DNA of 6,353 bases from JBEKCP01 sp050014815. GTDB taxonomy: Bacteria; Planctomycetota; Planctomycetia; Pirellulales; Thermoguttaceae. The stretch is from NCBI GenBank assembly GCA_050014815.1, contig JBEKCP010000369.1, forward strand, positions 1 to 6,353. The letters run 5' to 3'. The notes under the pieces are model-generated. The model was not told where the DNA came from. It made no database searches and was given only the letters and a program-made list of their open reading frames with translations. Below are positions 1 to 5,877 of the stretch, piece by piece (within the stretch, counting starts at the first letter, position 1; the number at the start of each line of letters is the position of its first letter). The translations under genes were made by a program, and so were the position numbers.

Positions 1-887
1 CTTGGACGGGGAGCGGCTTCTCAAATTACCCGGGTTGCACGATCTCTGGCGGAGTCTGGACGGGCAGCGGCTTCTCAAACTCCGGTACGATCAGCGGTGG
101 AGTCTGGGTCCAGAACGGCACCGTGATCGTCAACAGCGTTTCGGTGACAGGCGGCGGCGACAGCAACCCGGGATTCCCGATGGTTATATCAAGCGGCGGC
201 TACACCTATGGCGACAACTCGGCGTCGAAGGTGCTCCGCAACGCCGCTGGGGCAGGGACCGCCTACGGCGATACCGACGATAGCAAGGTGTTGACGACCG
301 CCATGGTTAGCGGGGCCGGGAGCATCGACCTCTCGCTCTACACGCTCATCTCGACGGTGGTCGTCGCCGCCGACGTTCGCCACGGAACGCCGCGGTACAC
401 AGACGGGAGTACGGGCCTGATGTACGGCGACACCGACGCCACCAAGGTCCTGACAACTGCCACGACCGCCGGGGCCGGGTCGATCAACCTGAGCCTTTAT
501 ACGCTCTCCAGCACGATCAACTGGCCCACGCAGGCACAGGTGTTGCATACCGGAACGCCGTTCTACGGCATCACCGGCTCGCTGCTCGACGGCACCTATG
601 TCCAGCCGGTCCAGGCCGACGTAAAGCGGCCGGCGGACGGCGGCACCGCCTACGGCCCATCCAGCGGCACCAGCGGCACACTGAACACTACGGCCATCGC
701 GACGGCCGCCGCCGCCGCGCAGCTCGTCACCGACCAGAACGCCGTGACCAACCGGGCCGGGATCATCCTCAATCCAGCTTCCGTGGAGGCATTGGGGCTG
801 GGCAGCTCCACCATCCTCGGCGTCTCCGGCACGTTCAACGGAATCAGCAGTAACATCGTCATGTGCGGATTGGGATTAGGACTCTAA
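1..887 (+). CDS. Repetitive fibre-like phage virion protein, 5'-partial
   Basis: The reading frame is open from the left edge (first full codon at 3) to a TAA at 885-887, so the N-terminus is missing; a GTG at 123 is merely internal. The visible 294 residues are rich in Gly, Ser, Thr and Ala, with almost no Cys or Lys, as in beta-structured fibre or tail-tip proteins. Two repeat systems are seen. A 16-18-residue unit beginning WTGSGFSN occurs twice at the left edge. A unit of about 53-55 residues beginning YGDTD and containing KVLTTA, GAGSI and LSLYTL occurs twice (264-422 and 423-587), preceded by a partial YGDN copy at 207. A recurring pattern DV/QV...G.P.Y...G..G.L follows each unit. The C-terminal part is Ala-rich (TAAAAAQLV) and then hydrophobic, ending GLGLGL. 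It lies immediately upstream of a spike-base-like gene, which supports a structural, host-facing role. The function is inferred from composition and context only; another repetitive virion protein is possible. Confidence 0.6.
   Translation, partial: WTGSGFSNYPGCTISGGVWTGSGFSNSGTISGGVWVQNGTVIVNSVSVTGGGDSNPGFPMVISSGGYTYGDNSASKVLRNAAGAGTAYGDTDDSKVLTTAMVSGAGSIDLSLYTLISTVVVAADVRHGTPRYTDGSTGLMYGDTDATKVLTTATTAGAGSINLSLYTLSSTINWPTQAQVLHTGTPFYGITGSLLDGTYVQPVQADVKRPADGGTAYGPSSGTSGTLNTTAIATAAAAAQLVTDQNAVTNRAGIILNPASVEALGLGSSTILGVSGTFNGISSNIVMCGLGLGL
3..104 (+). repeat. Two tandem in-frame repeats, 54 and 48 bp
   Basis: Copy one is 3-56 and copy two is 57-104. Both begin tggacgggNagcggcttctc and encode WTGSGFSN, and both end in codons for ISGGV. 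Copy one carries two extra codons (a Pro and a Cys lie in the divergent middle). A further WVQNGTV stretch follows at 105 and looks like a decayed third start. The array probably continues left of the window. Confidence 0.85.
264..587 (+). repeat. Two protein-level repeats of about 53-55 residues
   Basis: The units at 264-422 and 423-587 both read YGDTD..KVLTTA....GAGSI.LSLYTL.ST, then a variable hydrophobic stretch and a ..V.HGTP.Y-type ending. A partial copy with YGDNSASKVL starts at 207. Nucleotide identity is lower than protein identity, so the duplication is old and kept under protein-level constraint. The end of copy two is approximate. Confidence 0.8.
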
Positions 888-906
888 CCAGAGAAAGGCC
901 AGAACC

Positions 907-1185
907 ATGTCGGCTGTCCACACATTACTCGGCAATTCCGGGGTGCATCGCACCCTCAACGATCCGCCCACGGGGATCGTGGCGATCACGCCCAGCGACG
1001 CGACGCCGCTGGCGGAGCCGATCCGCGGGTTCATGGTCGCCGCCGCCGGCAACGTCGCCATCGTCATGCTGGACGACAGCAGAGGCACGTATCCCGGCTG
1101 CTCTCCCGGGGCCATGTATCCCGGCGCGATCAAGCAGGTCATGAGCACCGGAACGACGGCGACCGGCATCGTCGGATTCTACTAG
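907..1185 (+). CDS. Small virion protein resembling GTA spike-base family
   Basis: This 92-residue protein has ITPSDATPLAEPIRGFMV at about residues 27-44, then AAAGNVAIVM at 45-54, and ends STGTTATGIVGFY. That layout (ITPSD..L, then RG..V..AG.VAV, then a closing TGTTAT.IV..Y) matches what I recall of the spike-base protein family named after Rhodobacter capsulatus Rcc01079, a small beta-rich protein at the base of the gene transfer agent head spike, also found in many phages. The match is from memory of the family pattern, not a search. The ATG at 907 follows gagaaagg at 890-897. It sits 19 bp after the fibre-like gene and 12 bp before the next gene, so the three are probably co-transcribed. 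If the assignment is right, it anchors surface spikes on the virion. Confidence 0.55.
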   Translation: MSAVHTLLGNSGVHRTLNDPPTGIVAITPSDATPLAEPIRGFMVAAAGNVAIVMLDDSRGTYPGCSPGAMYPGAIKQVMSTGTTATGIVGFY

Positions 1186-1197
1186 GACCCCGCGCCT

Positions 1198-1770
1198 ATG
1201 GCCCACGAACTCGCATTTCGGCACACCGCAAGCGGCGCAAGGCTTTACGCCACGATCCGCAATATCGCCAGGCAGTACTGGGGCGCCTCGGGCAATCCTG
1301 GGTTTCGCGCCCTGTCGGTCGGCGACTGGGCCGATTACGCCATTCCCTTGATCGAGACCCCCGGCGGCAGCTACTTCTACGTCGGCGACTGGCCCGCCGC
1401 CTTGACGGTGGCCGACTGGTACGTCAAGGAACTCTATGTCCAGGGCGGCGAAGCCCCGGCCATCTCAGATGCCCTGGTCGCCTGCTACGCCAGTTGGTGG
1501 AACGGCGTGTCGCTCGTGCCGTCCTCCAGCGCCGCGCCGGCCGGCAGCGTGGTCAAGACAATCCAGACGAACGATGTCAGCGGCTCCCCCGTGGCCGGCG
1601 TCTATGTCTGGACGACCTCCGACCAGGCTGGCCGCAGGATGGTCTCCCAGAAGATGGTACAGAGCGATGCGGGCGCCCTGGCAACGCTCGTCCTGCTGCC
1701 GGGCGTGCAATGGGTGCAGATGATGGCGCCGGGCTTCCAGTCTCCCGCTCCCCAGCAAATCACAGTTTGA
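1198..1770 (+). CDS. Two-domain phage structural protein, function unknown
   Basis: This 190-residue protein has a beta-rich N-terminal half (about residues 1-85) containing two VGDW motifs (41-44 and 62-65) and many Trp and Tyr residues. A Ser/Ala/Pro linker follows at about 108-117. The C-terminal part (about 119-188) reads like a small Ig-like or carboxypeptidase-regulatory-like fold: G.PVAGVYVWTT, then DAGALATLVLLPGVQWVQMMAPGFQ. Such folds are common surface decorations on phage tail and head proteins. The ATG at 1198 is preceded by tagga, which overlaps the stop of the gene before it. No catalytic motif is visible. I do not recognise the family; a minor tail or baseplate-type protein is inferred from its neighbours. 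The C-terminal domain assignment is also a judgement by eye. Confidence 0.65.
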   Translation: MAHELAFRHTASGARLYATIRNIARQYWGASGNPGFRALSVGDWADYAIPLIETPGGSYFYVGDWPAALTVADWYVKELYVQGGEAPAISDALVACYASWWNGVSLVPSSSAAPAGSVVKTIQTNDVSGSPVAGVYVWTTSDQAGRRMVSQKMVQSDAGALATLVLLPGVQWVQMMAPGFQSPAPQQITV

Positions 1771-1801
1771 TCGGAACCTTGAACAGCGACTGACACGCGA
1801 T

Positions 1802-2368
1802 ATGGCAGATTTCACCTTCAACATCCTTGTCCCTTTCGTGGCGCCAGCTATCGGTCCCTACGCATCCCGCAGCGACCTGGAAAACATCTTCGGCATCCCC
1901 AATATCATCAAGTGGGCGATCCTCTCGGCCAACGATCCAGACAGCCCCGCCGGCCTGGCCGAGATTACCGCCCGGATCAACTGGGCCATCGGCGTGGCAA
2001 CCGTGGACTTCGAGAACGCCATGCGGCAGGGTCGCTATACGCTGCCCATCACCGGGACCGGGGCGAGTGTGTGGGCTACCACCGTGGTGGCGACGTTGGC
2101 GGGGCTCTTGCTCTATCAGCACCTGAAACCGACGCAACGGGACCAGGACGGCCGGCCCATTCCTGACAGGTACGATGGCATCTTCACCTGGGCGGAGCAG
2201 CAGATGAACTTTGTCCGCTCCGGCAAGGTCCGGCTGGACGCGGCAGTCTTCGGCAAAGGCACCAACGCGCCCGAAACGACCCACGAGCGGGGGCGTGGCG
2301 CCTATGGGCCAGGCCAGGGCGGATATGGCACCGGGCCGTTCCCGCCGCCGGGTCCGTTTGTGGGGTAA
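1802..2368 (+). CDS. Mu gp36/DUF1320-like head-tail connector protein, putative
   Basis: This 188-residue protein has a core (about residues 19-150) with the pattern Y.S..DLE..FG.PN...W, then a helix with ARINWAIGVATVDFENAM, then GRYTLP, a hydrophobic helix VVATLAGLLLYQHL, and an ending E..M.FVRSGKVRLD. This order resembles gp36/DUF1320-type proteins, thought to act in the neck joining capsid and tail, although those are usually about 130-150 residues. The extra length is a C-terminal tail (about 163-188) very rich in Gly, Pro and Tyr, probably disordered. The upstream 31 bp carry no convincing Shine-Dalgarno sequence. The frame stays open upstream, but ATG 1802 is the first conventional start. 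It lies directly before the packaging genes, which fits a head-tail connection role. Other adaptor families are possible. Confidence 0.5.
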   Translation: MADFTFNILVPFVAPAIGPYASRSDLENIFGIPNIIKWAILSANDPDSPAGLAEITARINWAIGVATVDFENAMRQGRYTLPITGTGASVWATTVVATLAGLLLYQHLKPTQRDQDGRPIPDRYDGIFTWAEQQMNFVRSGKVRLDAAVFGKGTNAPETTHERGRGAYGPGQGGYGTGPFPPPGPFVG

Positions 2369-2380
2369 TTCGTGGAAACC

Positions 2381-2422
2381 ATGATTGATAGAAAAGATGT
2401 GCGGAGATCCCGAAGTGAATGA
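2381..2422 (+). other. Possible 13-codon leader ORF upstream of small terminase
   Basis: An ATG at 2381, preceded by gtggaaa at 2373-2378, opens a frame encoding MIDRKDVRRSRSE. Its TGA at 2420-2422 overlaps the ATG of the next gene at 2419 (ATGA). It fills most of the 50-bp gap after the connector-like gene, which is visibly richer in A/T than its flanks. It may pass ribosomes on to the terminase gene, or be chance; nothing shows it is translated. Confidence 0.25.
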
Positions 2423-3042
2423 ATCGAAAGAACCAAGCAAAAAAGCTGGAGGATACAACCCGGCGGACGGCCGAGGCACTGGAAGCGGCCCGCATGAAAC
2501 GCTGTGGGCTGACCCTGAAAGAGATCGGAGCTAAGCTCGGATGTTCTCTTCAAAAGGCTCATGTTTTGGTACACGAAGGCATCGATGCTTACCGGGAGCA
2601 GGCCAGAGAAGAAATCGCGGCGTGGGTTGAAGGCGCGGTCGCGGAACAGATTGAAGCCAAGCGGGAAGCATGGATTCAGTGGGAGCGATCAAAACAGGAT
2701 GCTCAACGTAAGACGACCAAGAGGACGGCTGACGGCATCGAAAAGACGAAGACGACCGAGGGCCAATGCGGGGATCCGAGATACTTGGCGGAGATTCGCG
2801 GCTGCAACGAATTCATCGGCAAACTATTCGGGGTCATCAGAACGAGCATCAATGTCAACCAGCAGACGGGAATCAGGATGGAACAGCCCTCCGGCCAGGA
2901 CGGACCGACGCCGTTCAAATTGCAAATGGCTTCGATGCTGGCCTCGATCTTGCCGCCTTCGGTGGTAGATGGGCATTTGTTGGCCAACGGAAACGGAAAA
3001 GCAGCTCCAGAACATGGTAGCGCAGAACCTGCTAACGAATGA
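2419..3042 (+). CDS. Putative terminase small subunit (HTH protein)
   Basis: This 207-residue, highly charged protein carries a helix-turn-helix segment at about residues 26-55 (MKRCGLTLKEIGAKLGCSLQKAHVLVHEG), the form seen in phage small terminase subunits and other DNA-binding phage proteins. A long charged helical region follows (about 56-115), likely the oligomerisation part. A segment GDPRYLAEIRGCNEFIGKLFGV at 118-139 resembles the GDPR.L....C...KL.G motif that I associate with small terminase-like HTH proteins. The C-terminus (about 188-207) is polar and likely disordered. It overlaps the start of the large subunit, the classic pairing. Its expected role is to recognise the packaging site and load the large subunit. 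The ATG at 2419 has GGAG at 2403-2406 about 12 nt upstream. A different HTH regulator cannot be excluded, but context favours TerS. Confidence 0.65.
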   Translation: MNRKNQAKKLEDTTRRTAEALEAARMKRCGLTLKEIGAKLGCSLQKAHVLVHEGIDAYREQAREEIAAWVEGAVAEQIEAKREAWIQWERSKQDAQRKTTKRTADGIEKTKTTEGQCGDPRYLAEIRGCNEFIGKLFGVIRTSINVNQQTGIRMEQPSGQDGPTPFKLQMASMLASILPPSVVDGHLLANGNGKAAPEHGSAEPANE

Positions 3043-4486
3043 TTGCTTGCTGGCAGAGCCACGCCGGCAAGGCCCGACGCCCCGCTGGTGGCCGCTGCGC
3101 GGACATCGCGATCAGCAGGAAGTCATGATCGCTGCCCTGGCTTGTGGGAAACGATTTATCTTCCTGGATTCCGGCCGGCGAAGTGGAAAGACAGACCTCA
3201 GTAAACGCTTTTTGGCGTTTAAGATCGCGGACACCCACCCTGAAGCGCACCCGCGTCCGTGGCCGGATCCGCGCTTCTTTTATGGCATGCCGACGCGGGA
3301 CCAAGCCAAGCGGGTGGCCTGGGTGGATTTTCTACGCCTCATTCCCGACGACTGGATCGCTGGAGGGAAATACGGCCACAACGTGAGTCATGGAGAACTC
3401 TGGATGCGCATGTGGTGGGGGGCCGAATTGTGGATCTTGGGCATGGATAACCCCGCCCGCTTTGAAGGACCGCCCTGGGATGGTGGGGTGCTGGATGAGA
3501 TGTGCGACCAGCCCGAAGGTTGCTTCGACCTGCACGTTCGGCCTGGACTTGATACCGTGGAAAACGGCATCAATCGTCGCGGCTGGTGCTGGATGATCGG
3601 CAAGCCGAGCCGCAAGGGTCCGGGCGCCAGGTGGTTTCGCGAAAAGTGCGAGCAGGCCCGCAAGGGCGAGTACCCAGACGGCGCCGCGTTCACATGGTCG
3701 GCGGAGACTGTTCTTCCCCAGGAGACAATTCGTCAGCTTCAGCAGACCCTTTCCGCGAAGGACTACGCCGAACAGGTCAGGGCATCGTGGCAGAATGCTG
3801 GCGGCGGGATTTACCATGCCTTCAGCGAGGAAGAGGGTTGCGGCAATGTTCAGCCGTGCGAACGGCGGGACAACTTGCCGATTTGCGTAGGATCCGACTT
3901 CAACGTCGATCCGATGTGCTGGGTGCTGGCCCACCGGATCGGGGATCGGTTGGAAGTGTTCGACGAGCTGATCATCCGCGATTGCAACACGCCGCGGGCA
4001 CTCAATGAGCTATGGGCGCGCTACGGACACCATCCCGGCGGCTGGCAGTTCTACGGCGACGCCAGCGGCCGAGCGCGGAAGACCTCGGCCACGCAGAGCG
4101 ATTACGCCCACATTTGGAACGATGAGCGGTTCAAGAAGTCCAGGGGCGGACGGACGTTGCACTACCCCGGCGACAATCCTGGCTTGGAAGATCGGTTCTC
4201 GGCTACGAACGCGCGGCTATGCAATGCGGAAGGTTTGCGACGGCTGTTCATAGATCGCAAGTGCAGGCGACTGATCGAAGACCTGGAGACGCGGAGCTAC
4301 AAGGCAGGCACCCGCGAGCCGGCGGACGGCAAGGATCAGGGGCACGCATCGGACGCGCTCGATTATATCGTTCACCGCATTTGGCCGATCCGTTTCAACA
4401 TCGAGGGCACCAGCAAGCAGAGTGTCTACGTGGGGCAAACCCAGCAGCAGTTGACAGCGCCGGCGACGGGAGTAGCGTGGCAATGA
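2969..4486 (+). CDS. terL: Terminase large subunit (packaging ATPase and nuclease)
   Basis: This 505-residue protein has the normal TerL layout and length. The ATPase half has LRGHRDQQ (43-50) before the P-loop, as in the adenine-binding region, Walker A SGRRSGKT (68-75), and Walker B GGVLDE with D176/E177. IGKPSRKG (210-217) sits where the coupling motif is expected. The nuclease half is RNase H-like: GSDFNVDP with D310, EVFDE (329-333), YGDASG with D364, and HASDALDY with D462, which together supply the metal-binding acidic residues. It would pump DNA into the prohead and cut the concatemer. The start is uncertain. ATG 2969 (ggtgg just upstream) gives a 74-bp overlap with the HTH gene, while ATG 3014 (residue 16) gives a 29-bp overlap. 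All conserved motifs are kept either way. The C-terminal 25 residues are polar and Gln/Thr-rich. No disrupted motif or frameshift is seen, so the enzyme looks functional. Confidence 0.95.
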   Translation: MGICWPTETEKQLQNMVAQNLLTNDCLLAEPRRQGPTPRWWPLRGHRDQQEVMIAALACGKRFIFLDSGRRSGKTDLSKRFLAFKIADTHPEAHPRPWPDPRFFYGMPTRDQAKRVAWVDFLRLIPDDWIAGGKYGHNVSHGELWMRMWWGAELWILGMDNPARFEGPPWDGGVLDEMCDQPEGCFDLHVRPGLDTVENGINRRGWCWMIGKPSRKGPGARWFREKCEQARKGEYPDGAAFTWSAETVLPQETIRQLQQTLSAKDYAEQVRASWQNAGGGIYHAFSEEEGCGNVQPCERRDNLPICVGSDFNVDPMCWVLAHRIGDRLEVFDELIIRDCNTPRALNELWARYGHHPGGWQFYGDASGRARKTSATQSDYAHIWNDERFKKSRGGRTLHYPGDNPGLEDRFSATNARLCNAEGLRRLFIDRKCRRLIEDLETRSYKAGTREPADGKDQGHASDALDYIVHRIWPIRFNIEGTSKQSVYVGQTQQQLTAPATGVAWQ

Positions 4487-4515
4487 ACAAACCGAACAGC
4501 AGGTGGCGAAAATGA
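4483..4515 (+). other. Possible 10-codon bridging ORF after terL
   Basis: The TerL stop is part of an ATGA at 4483-4486. The ATG opens a frame encoding MNKPNSRWRK that ends in TGA at 4513-4515, itself overlapping the ATG of the next gene (ATGA at 4512-4515). It therefore spans exactly the gap between terL and its downstream neighbour. The AGGTGG element that serves the next gene lies inside it. Translation is not demonstrated. Confidence 0.25.
4501..4506 (+). promoter_or_regulatory. Ribosome binding site deciding the start at 4512
   Basis: AGGTGG lies 5 nt before ATG 4512. A GTG at 4503 in the same frame sits within this element and so is unlikely to be the start. Confidence 0.6.
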
Positions 4516-4880
4516 ATGCGAAATTGAAAACACTGCCGATCAAAGTACAAGTACAGCGAATGTCTGCTGTTGTTGCAGCCATCCAGGACTTGCTGTCGGA
4601 CATCATTTATCAAGCGAACACGATGGACGTCCTGAACAAGTTGGACAAGCTTCAATCGATTCCACGAGACATCGAGTCCCTCGCCGATCGAATTGAAGGT
4701 GTGGAGCTTTCATGTAATGAGCTTCGGAATTTGTATCGGCGACAAACGGAACTCCAGAAATCCGGATTGCCGCGCGAGGTGAGTCCACGGAATCTGCCGC
4801 AGCCAAAACGCAGGCTGGCGCCAATCAAGAAGACGACCAGCATGGCACCTAAAAAACGAAGGAAGAAACACGGCAAATGA
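4512..4880 (+). CDS. Small helical protein with lysine-rich C-terminus, unknown
   Basis: This 122-residue protein is not recognised. Residues about 13-85 are strongly helical in pattern, with regular hydrophobic spacing (VVAAIQDLLSDII, then LNKLDKLQSIPRDIESLADRIEGVE), and probably form a coiled coil or helical hairpin. Residues about 86-122 are Pro- and Lys/Arg-rich, ending APKKRRKKHGK, a tail suited to contacting nucleic acid or acidic partners. The start at ATG 4512 is chosen from AGGTGG at 4501-4506. Its stop overlaps the next start (ATGA at 4877-4880), so the two are likely translationally coupled. Its DNA is less GC-rich than the following gene. Directly after terL one might expect a portal or scaffold-type gene, but 122 residues is far too short for a portal. 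No function is assigned. Confidence 0.65.
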   Translation: MNAKLKTLPIKVQVQRMSAVVAAIQDLLSDIIYQANTMDVLNKLDKLQSIPRDIESLADRIEGVELSCNELRNLYRRQTELQKSGLPREVSPRNLPQPKRRLAPIKKTTSMAPKKRRKKHGK

Positions 4881-5578
4881 GCAAGCGAACCCGAACCACC
4901 GAATCCGAACCCCTCCGAGTCGAATCCTTGGGCGGAATCGACATTGTTGACGTGCCGGGCGCGGCAATGGAAACGGCCATGGTCCTCGATCCGCCCGAAT
5001 CCGGACCGCCCACGGCGGAGGAACTCGGGCAGGCCGACGATGACAATCGGGAAGCGGTGGCGGCCATCTCGGCGGCGGTCGCAACCCCGGGAGAGACAGT
5101 GGCGGCCCAGGTGAATCAGCCGGCTCCCGCGCCGCCCGCGGCCCCCGATTGTTCCACCATCGTCGCCAACCTCGACCGGCAATCCGCCCCGGCGTGGCCG
5201 GCATCTTCGCCGTTCAAGGTCGATTGGCCTTGGAGCGGCGAGCCCGATCCGGTCCCCGGCGACATCGTCGGCTGGAATTGGCAGCGGCGGGAGATCGCCG
5301 TCGTGACGGCCGTGCCGCCGGTAACAGAACCGTGGCCCTACACGCTCACCGTGGAGATCCGGCCCATGCCGGAGGAATGGCGGGGGGTGGTGAAGGTCTT
5401 CGACCTGAACAGCGGCCAGCGACTGGACGTCGAGTGGTACACGCGATGGAACCGGACATATTCACAGGTTGCCAAAGATGCCAACGGATGCGTCCTTACC
5501 GACGAATCCGGCGTTGAAGCAAAGCGAACTGCGGGCAGCGGCTGGCTGGCCGTGGTCCAGGAGAAAGCAGGCCAATGA
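4877..5578 (+). CDS. Phage protein with disordered N-terminus, unknown
   Basis: This 233-residue protein is not recognised. Residues about 1-110 are of low complexity: acidic stretches (EELGQADDDNREA), Ala-rich runs and a Pro/Ala linker (QPAPAPPAAP at 81-90), likely disordered. Residues about 112-231 look folded and beta-rich with many Trp (WPWSGEPDPVPGDIVGWNW, then WPYTLTVEI, then VEWYTRWNRTY), ending SGWLAVVQEKAGQ. The ATG at 4877 follows aaggaag at 4859-4865, and the gene starts inside the stop of its upstream neighbour. The last 11 codons before the final GQ are encoded by the 33-bp repeat found again at 5877-5909. The stop overlaps the next start (ATGA at 5575-5578). It is much more GC-rich than the genes on either side of this block. 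A virion accessory or scaffold-like role is possible but unsupported. Confidence 0.65.
   Translation: MSKRTRTTESEPLRVESLGGIDIVDVPGAAMETAMVLDPPESGPPTAEELGQADDDNREAVAAISAAVATPGETVAAQVNQPAPAPPAAPDCSTIVANLDRQSAPAWPASSPFKVDWPWSGEPDPVPGDIVGWNWQRREIAVVTAVPPVTEPWPYTLTVEIRPMPEEWRGVVKVFDLNSGQRLDVEWYTRWNRTYSQVAKDANGCVLTDESGVEAKRTAGSGWLAVVQEKAGQ
5537..5569 (+). repeat. 33-bp direct repeat, copy 1 (coding)
   Basis: It matches 5877-5909 with a single difference (c at 5558, a at 5898). Here it encodes SGWLAVVQEKA at the end of the 233-residue protein. It also holds AGGAG at 5559-5563, 11 nt before the ATG at 5575, so it doubles as the ribosome binding site of the next gene. Confidence 0.95.
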
Positions 5579-5877
5579 TCACCAAGCCCCTCGTCACCAT
5601 CGAAACGACTGGCCCCACCTTGCTGGGGGCGAAGATCATCGGCCCCAACGGCGGCCAGATCGATTGTTCGCGGCTGACGTTCCACGGCGACGTTCACAAG
5701 TCGAATCACGTCACCATTGAGATCCCACTCGTCAGCCTGCGGACCCAGGCGGAGGCGGATTTCATCGTGACGCATATCGACGGCAAGCGGTATCGATTGG
5801 TCGAGGATGAGCCGCAGCGGACGCCGCAGCAGGCCGTGGAAGAAACGCAGGCGGGGTTTCGACAGAATATGCCGTAA
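5575..5877 (+). CDS. 100-residue protein bracketed by direct repeats, unknown
   Basis: This 100-residue protein is not recognised. The N-terminal three quarters look beta-rich (PLVTIETTGPTLLGAKIIGP, then SRLTFHGDVH, NHVTIEIPLV, and a GKRYRLVED strand-turn-strand), and the last 20 residues are polar and Gln/Glu-rich. It has no Walker, zinc or HTH motif and no membrane segment. The ATG at 5575 overlaps the stop of the gene before it and follows AGGAG at 5559-5563. The gene lies between two copies of a 33-bp direct repeat, and its TAA at 5875-5877 ends on the first base of the second copy. This suggests a single-gene insertion or a duplicated junction. It could be a small accessory (moron-type) gene or a small structural protein; neither is shown. 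Confidence 0.6.
   Translation: MITKPLVTIETTGPTLLGAKIIGPNGGQIDCSRLTFHGDVHKSNHVTIEIPLVSLRTQAEADFIVTHIDGKRYRLVEDEPQRTPQQAVEETQAGFRQNMP

Noticed and set aside
1760..2479. Long minus-strand open frame of 239 codons opposite the connector-like gene
   Set aside because: It is antisense to a coherent protein in a tightly packed plus-strand run, rich in Arg/Gly/Pro as expected from GC-rich antisense DNA, and has no motif or sensible RBS context.
3039..3128. 29-codon bridge from the HTH gene stop to TerL Met53, with ATGA at both ends
   Set aside because: Starting TerL at Met53 would remove the conserved LRGHRDQQ region before Walker A, so the match is probably chance. It also shows that ATGA bridges can arise by accident here.
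3202..3221. Seven-bp perfect hairpin (taaacgc/gcgttta) with a T-rich loop
   Set aside because: It lies inside the TerL coding region just after Walker A, has no T-run on the 3' side, and is too short to call a terminator.
3332..3934. Minus-strand open frame of 200 codons inside terL
   Set aside because: It is antisense to the conserved ATPase and nuclease motifs of TerL and is explained by high GC content.
4451..4456. TTGACA resembling a -35 box near the end of terL
   Set aside because: No -10-like element lies 16-18 bp downstream; the region there is GC-rich.
4652..5204. Two overlapping minus-strand open frames opposite the 233-residue gene
   Set aside because: Arg/Gly/Pro-rich shadow frames of a GC-rich gene; two different frames open at once points to composition, not coding.
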